From positions 1-64,000 of the forward strand of contig JAFQLS010000025.1 in the NCBI GenBank assembly GCA_017396555.1: a stretch of DNA of 64,000 nucleotides, read 5' to 3'. The notes beneath the pieces were generated by a model. That model made no database searches, was not told where the DNA came from, and worked only from the letters and a program-made list of their open reading frames with translations. Source of the stretch: Lachnospiraceae bacterium (GTDB lineage Bacteria > Bacillota > Clostridia > Lachnospirales > Lachnospiraceae). The translations under genes were made by a program, and so were the position numbers. Positions 37,894 to 46,290 of this stretch are shown here, piece after piece; position 1 is the first letter of the stretch, and each line of letters begins with the position of its first letter.

Positions 37894-39393
37894 ATGCAGA
37901 AAATTAAAAAGATTAATAAGTTAATTATTACAACATTAATAGCTTTAACAATGGCAATTACAATTAATATTGTTGAAGCAAAGGCAGAGGAAACCTATGG
38001 TGATTGGGGATATGAAGTGTTGACTGACGGTACGCTTATGATTGTTTCATATACAGGAGATGAAATTAATATTGATATACCTGAAAAGATAAAAGGAAAA
38101 ACAGTAACACAAATTTATTCGAGTGCATTTTCCGGAAGACAATATGATGGAAATATGGCAACGGTATCTATACCGGCCACTATCAATTATATTGAAGATT
38201 ATGCTTTTAGTTTTGGATATATTGAAAAAATAGATGTATCTGAAAGTAATCCATATTATTGTGTTAAGGATGGAGTATTATATGATAAAAATATGAAAAC
38301 ACTAATATTTTATCCTAACAAATATGGAAAATTTAATATTCCAAATGGTGTAGAAACAATTTCCTACGGAGCATTTGATGAGGCTATAAGTTTGACAGAG
38401 ATTTATATTCCTAAATCTGTAAAAAATGTAGAATATGCTTTTGGTAGATTACCGGGATTAAAGAGTGTAGAAGTGTCTGATAAGAATACCAAGTATAGTT
38501 CTGTGGATGGAGTCATATTTAATAAGAAAGGAACAGAACTTATATATTATCCAACAGCAAAGCATATTTCATATGAGACTTACTATGTACCCAATAAGGT
38601 AAAAACAATATCATCTTATGCGTTTGCCGGATGCTATTACTTAAGAAATATATATCTTCCGGAAGGACTAACAACGATTGAATCGGGGGCTTTTTCGGAT
38701 ATTATTGATCTTGAATATGTTTATATTCCAAAGAGTACAAAAAATATTGGTGGATTAAAGAGTGGGGAAGAAAACGAGTTTTTTGATTATGCTTTTGATG
38801 GATGTAATAATCTTACCATTTGTAGTGATAAAAATTCTTTTGCAAAAGAATATGCAGAAGAAAATAATATTTCGTGGGAAGAAGCTGTATTTCTAAAAAA
38901 TGCAAAGGTTAAATTGGAAAAAACATCTTATGAGTATGATAAAAATTTAAAATTGCCAAATATAAGCATAAAATATAAAAACAAAGAACTTAAAAAATAT
39001 CAGGATTATGTAATTACATATAAGAACAACAAAAATATAGGTAAAGCCACAGTTATCATACAAGGTCAGGGGAAGTATATTGGAACTATAAAGAAAACAT
39101 TTACAATAAAACCTAAAAAGATAAGTGGTCTAAAACAAGAGGCTACAAAGAAAAAGACATCTATTAAGATGACTTGGAAGAAGTCTCCTAAGGTAACAGG
39201 ATACGAAGTATACCGTTCAACTAAAGTGAATGGAACATATAAGAAAATAAAGAGTTTAAAGAATAATTCATATACAAATAAAAAACTAAAATCAGATACT
39301 GAGTATTACTATAAAGTTAGAGCATATAAAACTGTTAAAGGTAAAAAGATTTACAGTCAATTTTCAAAAACTGTTGTAATGAAAACAAAATAA
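37894..39393 (+). CDS. Secreted BspA-like leucine-rich repeat protein
   Basis: 499 residues. Signal peptide ending near AKAEE (about residue 31). Residues ~60-320 are BspA-type (LRR_5) repeats, for example VSIPATINYIEDYAF, FNIPNGVETISYGAF and IYLPEGLTTIESGAF. Then comes an MBG-like module (about 345-410, KNNKNIGKATVIIQG) and a lysine-rich fibronectin-like module (about 410-499, TWKKSPKVTGYEVY). The last two modules match the end of the pullulanase in order and style. BspA-type proteins often bind host or matrix proteins; the ligand here is unknown. Confidence 0.9.
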   Translation: MQKIKKINKLIITTLIALTMAITINIVEAKAEETYGDWGYEVLTDGTLMIVSYTGDEINIDIPEKIKGKTVTQIYSSAFSGRQYDGNMATVSIPATINYIEDYAFSFGYIEKIDVSESNPYYCVKDGVLYDKNMKTLIFYPNKYGKFNIPNGVETISYGAFDEAISLTEIYIPKSVKNVEYAFGRLPGLKSVEVSDKNTKYSSVDGVIFNKKGTELIYYPTAKHISYETYYVPNKVKTISSYAFAGCYYLRNIYLPEGLTTIESGAFSDIIDLEYVYIPKSTKNIGGLKSGEENEFFDYAFDGCNNLTICSDKNSFAKEYAEENNISWEEAVFLKNAKVKLEKTSYEYDKNLKLPNISIKYKNKELKKYQDYVITYKNNKNIGKATVIIQGQGKYIGTIKKTFTIKPKKISGLKQEATKKKTSIKMTWKKSPKVTGYEVYRSTKVNGTYKKIKSLKNNSYTNKKLKSDTEYYYKVRAYKTVKGKKIYSQFSKTVVMKTK

Positions 39394-39401
39394 TAATTGA
39401 A

Positions 39402-39436
39402 AGAGAATCAATGCTAACGCAAAGGTTCTCTTTTTT
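39402..39436 (+). terminator. Terminator after the BspA-like gene
   Basis: AGAGAA / TTCTCT arms with a longer loop and a TTTTTT run. Confidence 0.7.
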
Positions 39437-39506
39437 ATGTGTTTCGGATAAAATTGTCAATAATTGCATTGAATTGTCTGACAATTGTGCATAACTCTGT
39501 GGAAAT

Positions 39507-39578
39507 TGTGGATAAATTCAAAAAATGTATTTGACAATACCTGTATAATTGTATACAATCATACATGGATGTGGATAA
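39507..39578 (-). promoter_or_regulatory. Two perfect DnaA-box words near the GntR promoter
   Basis: TGTGGATAA, the complement of the DnaA box TTATCCACA, occurs at 39507-39515 and 39570-39578, on either side of the GntR promoter; a near match TGTGGAAAT is at 39499-39507. A 15-bp palindrome AATTGTCTGACAATT lies at 39472-39486. Binding is not shown by the sequence alone. Confidence 0.5.
39531..39559 (+). promoter_or_regulatory. GntR promoter with overlapping TTGTATACAA operator
   Basis: TTGACA (39531-39536), 17-nt spacer, TACAAT (39554-39559). The 10-bp palindrome TTGTATACAA at 39549-39558 overlaps the -10 element and fits the FadR-subfamily GntR pattern TNGT-N-ACNA. This suggests self-repression. 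Confidence 0.75.
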
Positions 39579-39612
39579 CTTTGGTATTGAATTGGTATAA
39601 CGGAGGTAAGAT

Positions 39613-40263
39613 ATGTCGAGTGATGGATATTCATTAAGTGACAGGGTGTTTAATACCTTAAGAGATGATATTTTATCTGGAAAATATATGGTAAACGAAG
39701 AACTTAAGGAAATGGCCTTGGCTAACAGATTAGGTGTAAGTAGAACACCTATAAGAGAAGCATTAAGACAGCTTGAGTTAGAGGGGCTTATAGAAATTGT
39801 TCCAAATAAAGGTGCAACTGTAATTGGTATTGATCAGGATGATATTAGAGATATATTCACGATGAGGTCAATGTTAGAGGGACTGTGTGCTGCAAAGGCA
39901 GTTCATAATGCGACAGAAGAATTATTGAGCGAGATGGAAGAGGTTGTTGATTTAAGTGAATATCATGTTAATAAAGGGAAATATGAGCATGTTCTTGAAT
40001 TAGATAACAGGTTTCATAAGTTATTGTATGAGGCAAGTGGCAGTAAAATGCTTAAGAAAACTTTATCAGATTTTCATCAATATCTTAAGAAGGTTAGAAA
40101 AGAGACATTGTCAGCACACGAGAGAGCTGAAAATTCTAATGTGGAACATAGAAAAATTCTCAATGCTTTAAAGGAAAAAAATGAAAAAGAAGCAGAAGAA
40201 CTTGCAAATTTGCATATCAGAAATACTATAAAAAATATGGAAGAACACGGTCTGTGGTTATGA
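39613..40263 (+). CDS. GntR-family regulator (FadR/FCD type)
   Basis: 216 residues. The N-terminal winged helix (about 1-75) contains GVSRTPIREALRQLELEGLIE, the typical GntR recognition segment. Residues ~90-210 are an FCD-type helical ligand domain, with the Asp/His pattern DNRFHKLLYEASG and a later EHRKILNAL that usually bind a metal and an organic acid. The effector is not deducible. It has its own promoter with a matching palindrome, so autoregulation is likely. Its last six bases overlap the convergent ABC-F gene. No metabolic operon is adjacent, so the target genes may be elsewhere. Confidence 0.93.
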   Translation: MSSDGYSLSDRVFNTLRDDILSGKYMVNEELKEMALANRLGVSRTPIREALRQLELEGLIEIVPNKGATVIGIDQDDIRDIFTMRSMLEGLCAAKAVHNATEELLSEMEEVVDLSEYHVNKGKYEHVLELDNRFHKLLYEASGSKMLKKTLSDFHQYLKKVRKETLSAHERAENSNVEHRKILNALKEKNEKEAEELANLHIRNTIKNMEEHGLWL

Positions 40264-40274
40264 GACCGTGTTCT
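40242..40274 (+). terminator. Bidirectional hairpin across two overlapping stops
   Basis: Perfect 12-bp arms AGAACACGGTCT (40242-40253) and AGACCGTGTTCT (40263-40274), 9-nt loop. Followed by CCCATTTTT on +, and by T-rich sequence on -. Both the GntR and ABC-F stop codons lie in the loop and arm. Confidence 0.85.
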
Positions 40275-42171
40275 CCCATTTTTCGTACAACATATCAAGT
40301 TCTTCATTATTTGTATCAATCTGTTTTTGCAATTCCATTAATTTACCAACATCAGTTGCAATTTCAGGATCAGCAAGAGCGGTGTTTAATTCTTCATTTG
40401 AAGTCTCAAGAGCGTTGATTCTTTCTTCAATGCGCTTTATTTCGTTTTGTAATTTGCGCTGTTTTGCCTGTTCTTCCTTTTGGGCTTTCCAATCTGTTTT
40501 AGATTCTGTATCAATATTATCAGACACCTTATTATCAACAGTAGAATCGATATAAATTGCATTTAGCTCATCTTTTTTCTCGAGATAATAATCATAGTTT
40601 CCAATATAGTTAATAAGTGTCTCACCGGTTAATTCAAGAATTCTGTCAGCTGTCTGGTTTATAAAATATCGGTCATGAGAAACATATAACACGGTTCCTG
40701 AATAGTTTTTAATAGCTTTTTCAAGGACTTCCTTAGATACCATATCAAGGTGATTGGTAGGTTCGTCGAGGATAAGGAAATTTGCTTCAGATAACATAAG
40801 CTTTGCAAGTGACACTCTGCCTCGTTCACCACCACTTAAGGAACTGATTAATTTAAAAACATCATCATTTGTAAATAAAAATGCTGCCAGTACATTTCTA
40901 ATCTCTGTACTGGTCATTTCAGGGTAAGCATCCGCGATTTCTTCAAATATTGTATTATCCATATCAAGAACATGGTGCTCCTGATCATAATAACCAATGG
41001 TAACCTTTGTTCCTGTTGTAATATCTCCTGAATCGGCTTCAAGAAGGTCGTTGATTATCTTTAATATGGTTGTTTTTCCTGTACCGTTTCCACCAATAAT
41101 AGATACATGTTCACCACGTTTTAATTCAAAATTAATATCCTTAAATAATGTTCTGTCACCGTAGGATTTAGAAAGATTTTTTACAGACAAAACATCATTA
41201 CCACTGGTTATCTGTGGAGTGAGCTTAAGGTTCATTTCATAATCGAAGAACTTAGGCTTGTCAATTACATTTATTTTATTAAGTGCCTTTTCTCTGCTTT
41301 CAGCTCGTTTGATGGATTTCTCTCTGTTAAATGAACGTAGTTTATCTATTACTTCCTGTTGATGCTTAATTTCGCGTTGTTGATTACAATATTGCTTAAG
41401 GGCTGCATCACGAAGCATAGCCTTCTTGTTAGCATAATCAGTGTAATTTCCATTATATACGGAAGCTTTAGTGTCTTCTAATTCCACAACCTTTGTAACA
41501 ATTTTATTAAGAAAATATCTATCGTGGGCAACAATTATTACAGCACCATTGTAGTTGAGTAGGAAATTTTCAAGCCAAGCAATGGAATCCATATCAAGAT
41601 GGTTGGTTGGCTCATCAAGAAGTATAATGTCTGGTTTGGATAATAAAATCTTGCCGAGAAATACTCTTGTTTTTTCTCCACCGGAGAGAGAGGATATCTT
41701 TTTGTCGAATTCCTCCTTTTGAAATCCCAGACCTTTTAGAACACCTACAACCTCGCTTTGATATGCATAACCATTCTTTAATTCAAAGTCATGAGATAAC
41801 TTAGAATACTTGGTTAGCATATTTTCAAGTTCAGCACCTTCGGCGTGCTTCATATTAATTTCGAGTGTTCGTATAGCTTGTTCCATTTCAAGAATATTCT
41901 GCTTAACATTTAGCATTTCATCGTATATAGTATTCTCACTTGAAATGTCATTGTGCTGAGCTAGATAACCAAGAGTAGTATTTTTGCCTTGTATAACATC
42001 GCCTGTATCTGGTAATAATTCACCTGTAATTATTTTTAATAAGGTGGATTTACCTGTTCCGTTTGCGCCTACAATAGCAAGCTTTTCATGCTCTTCAATA
42101 TGAAAAGAGCATGCGGACAGTATCTGCTTAGAATCAAATGATTTAGATATATTATTGCATGCTAGTATCAT
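40258..42171 (-). CDS. ABC-F family ATPase (Uup/YdiF type)
   Basis: 637 residues. The start at 42171 (MILACNNISK) follows AAAGGTG; a longer frame to 42222 is not supported. Two ABC cassettes in one chain without membrane segments: first Walker A GANGTGKST, signature LSGGEKTRV, then the linker; second Walker A GGNGTGKTT, signature LSGGERGRV, both with LLDEPTNHLD-type Walker B (the second reads ILDEPTNHLD). A charged coiled-coil C-terminus follows (about 550-637). ABC-F proteins act on ribosomes in translation control or antibiotic protection; this Uup/YdiF-like architecture is not by itself a resistance call. It faces against its neighbours and diverges from glgP. Confidence 0.93.
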   Translation of the reverse strand: MILACNNISKSFDSKQILSACSFHIEEHEKLAIVGANGTGKSTLLKIITGELLPDTGDVIQGKNTTLGYLAQHNDISSENTIYDEMLNVKQNILEMEQAIRTLEINMKHAEGAELENMLTKYSKLSHDFELKNGYAYQSEVVGVLKGLGFQKEEFDKKISSLSGGEKTRVFLGKILLSKPDIILLDEPTNHLDMDSIAWLENFLLNYNGAVIIVAHDRYFLNKIVTKVVELEDTKASVYNGNYTDYANKKAMLRDAALKQYCNQQREIKHQQEVIDKLRSFNREKSIKRAESREKALNKINVIDKPKFFDYEMNLKLTPQITSGNDVLSVKNLSKSYGDRTLFKDINFELKRGEHVSIIGGNGTGKTTILKIINDLLEADSGDITTGTKVTIGYYDQEHHVLDMDNTIFEEIADAYPEMTSTEIRNVLAAFLFTNDDVFKLISSLSGGERGRVSLAKLMLSEANFLILDEPTNHLDMVSKEVLEKAIKNYSGTVLYVSHDRYFINQTADRILELTGETLINYIGNYDYYLEKKDELNAIYIDSTVDNKVSDNIDTESKTDWKAQKEEQAKQRKLQNEIKRIEERINALETSNEELNTALADPEIATDVGKLMELQKQIDTNNEELDMLYEKWENTVS

Positions 42172-42270
42172 AAGTACACCTTTCCTTTTACAATATGCAA
42201 CAATTATAACATTATATTGCAATTAAGTGTAAACAAAATGTAAAAAAAGTAATAATTGTAAAAATCTTCA

Positions 42271-42299
42271 TTGCAATTATTGATTTAACATTGTATAAT
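42271..42299 (+). promoter_or_regulatory. Promoter for glgP
   Basis: TTGCAA (42271-42276), 17-nt spacer, TATAAT (42294-42299). The palindrome ATTGCAAT at 42270-42277 covers the -35; a second copy at 42216-42223 lies on the side of the divergent ABC-F gene. Confidence 0.75.
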
Positions 42300-42354
42300 G
42301 TAGTAGTCGTGTGAATTATGTACATACAATAATATACTAATTTGGAGGAAAATC

Positions 42355-44619
42355 GTGAGTAATTTAACAGAAGTATTAAAAGAACAATTTGGTAAGTCAA
42401 TTGCAGACTGTACTAACGAAGAAGTATATGTTGGCTTATTAAAGCTTACAAAGGATGCAATTCAGAACAAAGGTTACAATGAAGGTAAAAAGAAAGTTTA
42501 TTACATTTCTGCTGAATTCTTAATTGGTAAATTATTATCTAATAATCTTATTAACCTTGGAATCTATGATGAGGTTAGCAAAGAATTAGCTGCAAATGGT
42601 AAGGACATTACAGTTATCGAAGAGATTGAATTAGAACCATCTTTAGGTAATGGTGGTCTTGGTAGACTTGCAGCATGTTTCATTGATTCTATTGCTACAC
42701 TCGGAATGAATGGTGCAGGTATTACACTTAACTACCATTTAGGTTTATTTAAACAGGTATTTGAAAAGAAACTTCAGAAGGAGACACCTAATAACTGGAT
42801 TACAGATAATTGCTGGTCTACAAAGGTTCCTGGTGTAAGTTATGAAGTTCCGTTTAAAGATTTTACATTAAAGTCTACACTATATGATATTGATGTAAGT
42901 GGTTATGATAGCAAGGCTATTAAATTACACTTATTTGATGTTGATACAATTGATGAGTCAATGGTTCATGATGGTATTAAATTTGATCAGCATGACATTG
43001 CTAAGAACCTTACATTATTCATCTATCCGGATGATAGTACAAGAGAAGGTCAGTTATTAAGAATTTATCAGCAGTATTTTATGGTATGTAATGGTGCTCA
43101 TTTAGCAATTGATGAAGCTAAGGAAAGAGGTATGAAAGACCTTAGAGAATTAGCTGATTATGTTACAATCCAGATTAATGATACACATCCAAGTATGGTT
43201 ATTCCTGAGTTGATCAGATTAATGACAGCAGATGGATTAACAACTGATGAAGCTATCGAAGTTGTTAAGAAGGTTTGTGCATATACTAACCATACAATTC
43301 TTGCAGAGGCTCTTGAGAAATGGCCAATGGATTACTTAGAAGAAGTAGTTCCACACTTAATTCCAATTATTGAGGATCTTGATGCAAGAGTTAAGAAAGA
43401 ATTCAAAGATGAATCTGTAGCAATCATTGATAAGAACAATAGAGTTCATATGGCACATATGGATATTCATTATTCGTACAGTGTAAATGGTGTTGCTTAC
43501 CTTCATACAGAGATTCTTAAGAATAGTGAATTAAATAACTTCTACAAGATTTATCCTGAGAAGTTTAATAATAAGACAAATGGTATTACATTCCGTAGAT
43601 GGCTTATGCATTGTAACCATGATCTTACAGACTTTATTGAAAGCAAGATTGGTAGCGGATTCAAGAAGAATGCAGAAGAACTTGAAAAGTTATTACAGTT
43701 CATCGATGATGATGCTGCATTAGAAGAATTATTAGCAATCAAGAAGAATGCAAAGCTTACACTTAAGAAGTTTGTTAAGGCTAATGTTAATCAGGAACTT
43801 GACGAAAATGCTATTTTCGATATACAGGTTAAGAGATTACATGAGTATAAGCGTCAGCAGTTAAATGTGTTGTATATTATTTATAAGTATTTACAGATTA
43901 AAGAAGGTAAGAAGCCGGCTACACCAATCAACTTTATCTTTGGTGCTAAGGCAGCTCCTGCTTATGTAATTGCTAAGGATATTATCCATGCAATCCTTTG
44001 CTTACAGGAACTTATTAATAATGATCCGGAAGTAAGCCCATATATGAAGGTTGTTATGGTTGAAAACTATAATGTTACTGCAGGTGAGAAGTTATTCCCA
44101 GCTTGTGATATCTCAGAACAGATTTCATTAGCATCTAAGGAAGCTTCTGGTACAGGTAATATGAAGTTTATGTTAAATGGTGCTGTTACACTTGGTACAG
44201 AAGATGGTGCTAACGTAGAAATTCATCAGCTTGTTGGTGATGACAACATATATATATTTGGTGAATCATCTGATGATGTTATTGAACATTATGCTAAGGG
44301 TGATTATGTATCTAAGGATTATATTGAAAAAGATGAGCTTATTGCTGAATTAGTAGAATTTATCGTATCTGATGATATGCTTAAGGTTGGTAATAAGGAA
44401 AATCTTGAAAGATTATACAATGAAATCGTTAATAAAGACTGGTTTATGACATTACTTGATATTAAGGACTATATCAAGGTTAAGGATCAAGCACTTGCAG
44501 ATTATGATGATAGAAAGACATGGGCTAAGAAGATGTTAACTAACATTGCCAAAGCTGGTTTCTTCTCATCAGATAGAACAATCGAGCAGTACAATAACGA
44601 TATTTGGAAAATAAAATAA
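42355..44619 (+). CDS. glgP: Glycogen/maltodextrin phosphorylase
   Basis: 754 residues from a GTG preceded by TTGGAGGAAAA. It releases glucose-1-phosphate from alpha-1,4-glucans using pyridoxal phosphate. Clear family segments are [29 protein letters not shown], the central IQINDTHP and [10 protein letters not shown], and the cofactor lysine Lys604 in [11 protein letters not shown]. It lacks a signal peptide and would process glycogen or imported maltodextrins, in line with the pullulanase and amylase of this window. It has its own promoter and a hairpin behind it. Confidence 0.96.
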   Translation: MSNLTEVLKEQFGKSIADCTNEEVYVGLLKLTKDAIQNKGYNEGKKKVYYISAEFLIGKLLSNNLINLGIYDEVSKELAANGKDITVIEEIELEPSLGNGGLGRLAACFIDSIATLGMNGAGITLNYHLGLFKQVFEKKLQKETPNNWITDNCWSTKVPGVSYEVPFKDFTLKSTLYDIDVSGYDSKAIKLHLFDVDTIDESMVHDGIKFDQHDIAKNLTLFIYPDDSTREGQLLRIYQQYFMVCNGAHLAIDEAKERGMKDLRELADYVTIQINDTHPSMVIPELIRLMTADGLTTDEAIEVVKKVCAYTNHTILAEALEKWPMDYLEEVVPHLIPIIEDLDARVKKEFKDESVAIIDKNNRVHMAHMDIHYSYSVNGVAYLHTEILKNSELNNFYKIYPEKFNNKTNGITFRRWLMHCNHDLTDFIESKIGSGFKKNAEELEKLLQFIDDDAALEELLAIKKNAKLTLKKFVKANVNQELDENAIFDIQVKRLHEYKRQQLNVLYIIYKYLQIKEGKKPATPINFIFGAKAAPAYVIAKDIIHAILCLQELINNDPEVSPYMKVVMVENYNVTAGEKLFPACDISEQISLASKEASGTGNMKFMLNGAVTLGTEDGANVEIHQLVGDDNIYIFGESSDDVIEHYAKGDYVSKDYIEKDELIAELVEFIVSDDMLKVGNKENLERLYNEIVNKDWFMTLLDIKDYIKVKDQALADYDDRKTWAKKMLTNIAKAGFFSSDRTIEQYNNDIWKIK

Positions 44620-44651
44620 GAGTTATGGCTTTTTGATATTTTTTTCATTTG

Positions 44652-44685
44652 AGGGACTATGGTGTTATGCTATAGTCCCTTTCTC
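44652..44685 (+). terminator. Terminator after glgP
   Basis: AGGGACTAT / ATAGTCCCT arms (9 bp), 11-nt loop, then a short pyrimidine tract. Confidence 0.7.
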
Positions 44686-44686
44686 C

Positions 44687-44715
44687 TTGAAACAAATGTT
44701 TGGGTGTGATATAAT
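44687..44715 (+). promoter_or_regulatory. Promoter for ruvB
   Basis: TTGAAA (44687-44692), 17-nt spacer ending in an extended -10 TG, then TATAAT (44710-44715). Confidence 0.8.
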
Positions 44716-44746
44716 ATACGAAGATTTTTGAAAGGAAATGCTTGGT

Positions 44747-45736
44747 ATGGCAAAAAGGATTATAACAACAGAGCTACAAAATGAGGATGTTAAATTAGAA
44801 AATAGCCTTAGACCATTGTGTTTAAATGATTATGTTGGACAAACGAAGATTAAAGATAGTCTTAGAGTCTATATAAGTGCGGCCAAGAAGAGACAAGAAT
44901 CACTTGATCATGTGTTGTTTTATGGACCACCCGGACTTGGTAAAACTACATTGGCAAGTATAATTGCTAATGAGATGGGAGTTAATCTTAAGATTACATC
45001 TGGACCTGCAATAGAAAAGCCGGGAGAGCTTGCTGCAATCTTGAGTGGACTTCAGGAGGGTGATGTATTGTTTATAGATGAAATTCATCGCCTTAATCGT
45101 CAGGTTGAGGAGGTTTTATATCCGGCGATGGAAGATTATGCTATAGATATTATGATTGGTAAAGGTGCAACTGCAAGATCAATAAGACTTGATTTGCCAA
45201 GATTCACCTTGGTTGGTGCAACAACAAGAGCAGGTATGCTTACAGCACCGCTTAGAGATAGATTTGGAATGGTTCATAGATTGGAATTTTACGAACCTGA
45301 GGAATTACAGGCTATAATTGAGCGCTCTGCGTCGGTGCTTAATGTTAGGATTGATTCAGAGGGTTCGATAGAGATGGCAAGACGTTCAAGGGGAACGCCT
45401 AGGCTTGCGAACAGACTTCTAAAGAGGGTGAGAGATTTTGCACAGGTAAAATATGATGGAGTTATAACTAAAGAAGTTGCAATGGAAACTCTTGATATTT
45501 TAGAAGTTGATAAAATAGGACTTGATAATATTGATAGGAATATTTTGAGTACAATTATTGAAAAATTTGCTGGTGGTCCTGTTGGGCTTGATACTTTGGC
45601 GGCTACACTAGGTGAAGATACAGGAACGTTGGAAGATGTATATGAGCCATATCTTCTTAAAAACGGTCTTATTAACAGAACACCGAGAGGTAGAATGGTA
45701 ACAGAATTTGCATATGAACATTTAGGATTGAATTAA
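44747..45736 (+). CDS. ruvB: Holliday junction branch-migration ATPase RuvB
   Basis: 329 residues. The ATG at 44747 is preferred because AAAGGA is ten bases upstream; the ATG at 44738 is too close to it. RuvB is the hexameric motor that works with RuvA. Motifs: Walker [12 protein letters not shown], Walker [11 protein letters not shown], arginine-finger region [18 protein letters not shown], and the C-terminal winged helix with [10 protein letters not shown]. It is unlinked from ruvA, which lies 39 kb upstream; in many Firmicutes the two are adjacent. Confidence 0.96.
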   Translation: MAKRIITTELQNEDVKLENSLRPLCLNDYVGQTKIKDSLRVYISAAKKRQESLDHVLFYGPPGLGKTTLASIIANEMGVNLKITSGPAIEKPGELAAILSGLQEGDVLFIDEIHRLNRQVEEVLYPAMEDYAIDIMIGKGATARSIRLDLPRFTLVGATTRAGMLTAPLRDRFGMVHRLEFYEPEELQAIIERSASVLNVRIDSEGSIEMARRSRGTPRLANRLLKRVRDFAQVKYDGVITKEVAMETLDILEVDKIGLDNIDRNILSTIIEKFAGGPVGLDTLAATLGEDTGTLEDVYEPYLLKNGLINRTPRGRMVTEFAYEHLGLN

Positions 45737-45800
45737 AGGTTGTTTTTATTGGATAATAGTATATAATATAATTGTAAAAGAAAATCAAGGGAGTGCTTAT

Positions 45801-46250
45801 ATGTCATTAAAAACTAATACAGAAGTAATTATCGATGGTAAGATTTATACTTTAAGCGGATATGAAAGTGAAGAGTATCTGCAGAAGGTAGCTACATACA
45901 TTAATAATAAGATTGCTGAATTTAAGAAAGATGAAGCATATAGAAGACAAAGCATGGAAGTTCAAAAGGCTTTGTTAGAACTTAATATTGCTGATGATTA
46001 TTTTAAAGCTAAGAAACAGGCTGATAGTATAGAAGCAGAGATAGATGAAAAGGACAAGCAGTTATACGATTTGAAGCACGAACTTATTGGTACTCAGATT
46101 AAATTAGAGACTGCTAGTAAAGAACTTGAGACTGCTAACAATCAGATTAGTGAGTTACAGAAAGATATAATCAGACTTGAGACACAGTTAAAAGAAAAAG
46201 AAAAGAAGAGTTCTTCAAGAACCAGCAAGAATACAAAAGCCGAACCATAA
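45801..46250 (+). CDS. zapA: Cell division protein ZapA
   Basis: 149 residues. ZapA bundles FtsZ filaments. The N-terminal ~70 residues match the family (VIIDGKIYTLSGYESEEYLQKVATYIN), followed by a long coiled coil (about 70-140) and a basic Ser/Lys tail. It is longer than E. coli ZapA (109) because of the coil, which is common in Clostridia. TATAAT at 45762-45767 with a poor -35 may serve as promoter. The stop codon lies inside a hairpin. Cell-wall synthesis genes follow. Confidence 0.9.
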   Translation: MSLKTNTEVIIDGKIYTLSGYESEEYLQKVATYINNKIAEFKKDEAYRRQSMEVQKALLELNIADDYFKAKKQADSIEAEIDEKDKQLYDLKHELIGTQIKLETASKELETANNQISELQKDIIRLETQLKEKEKKSSSRTSKNTKAEP

Positions 46251-46264
46251 TGGTTCGGCTGTTT
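46238..46264 (+). terminator. Hairpin over the zapA stop codon
   Basis: AGCCGAACC / GGTTCGGCT perfect arms (46238-46246, 46252-46260) with a 5-nt loop containing the TAA; the T run is short (GTTTC), so read-through to the next gene is plausible. Confidence 0.65.
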
Positions 46265-46290
46265 CAAAATATGGAGAAAGGATTAAGGCT

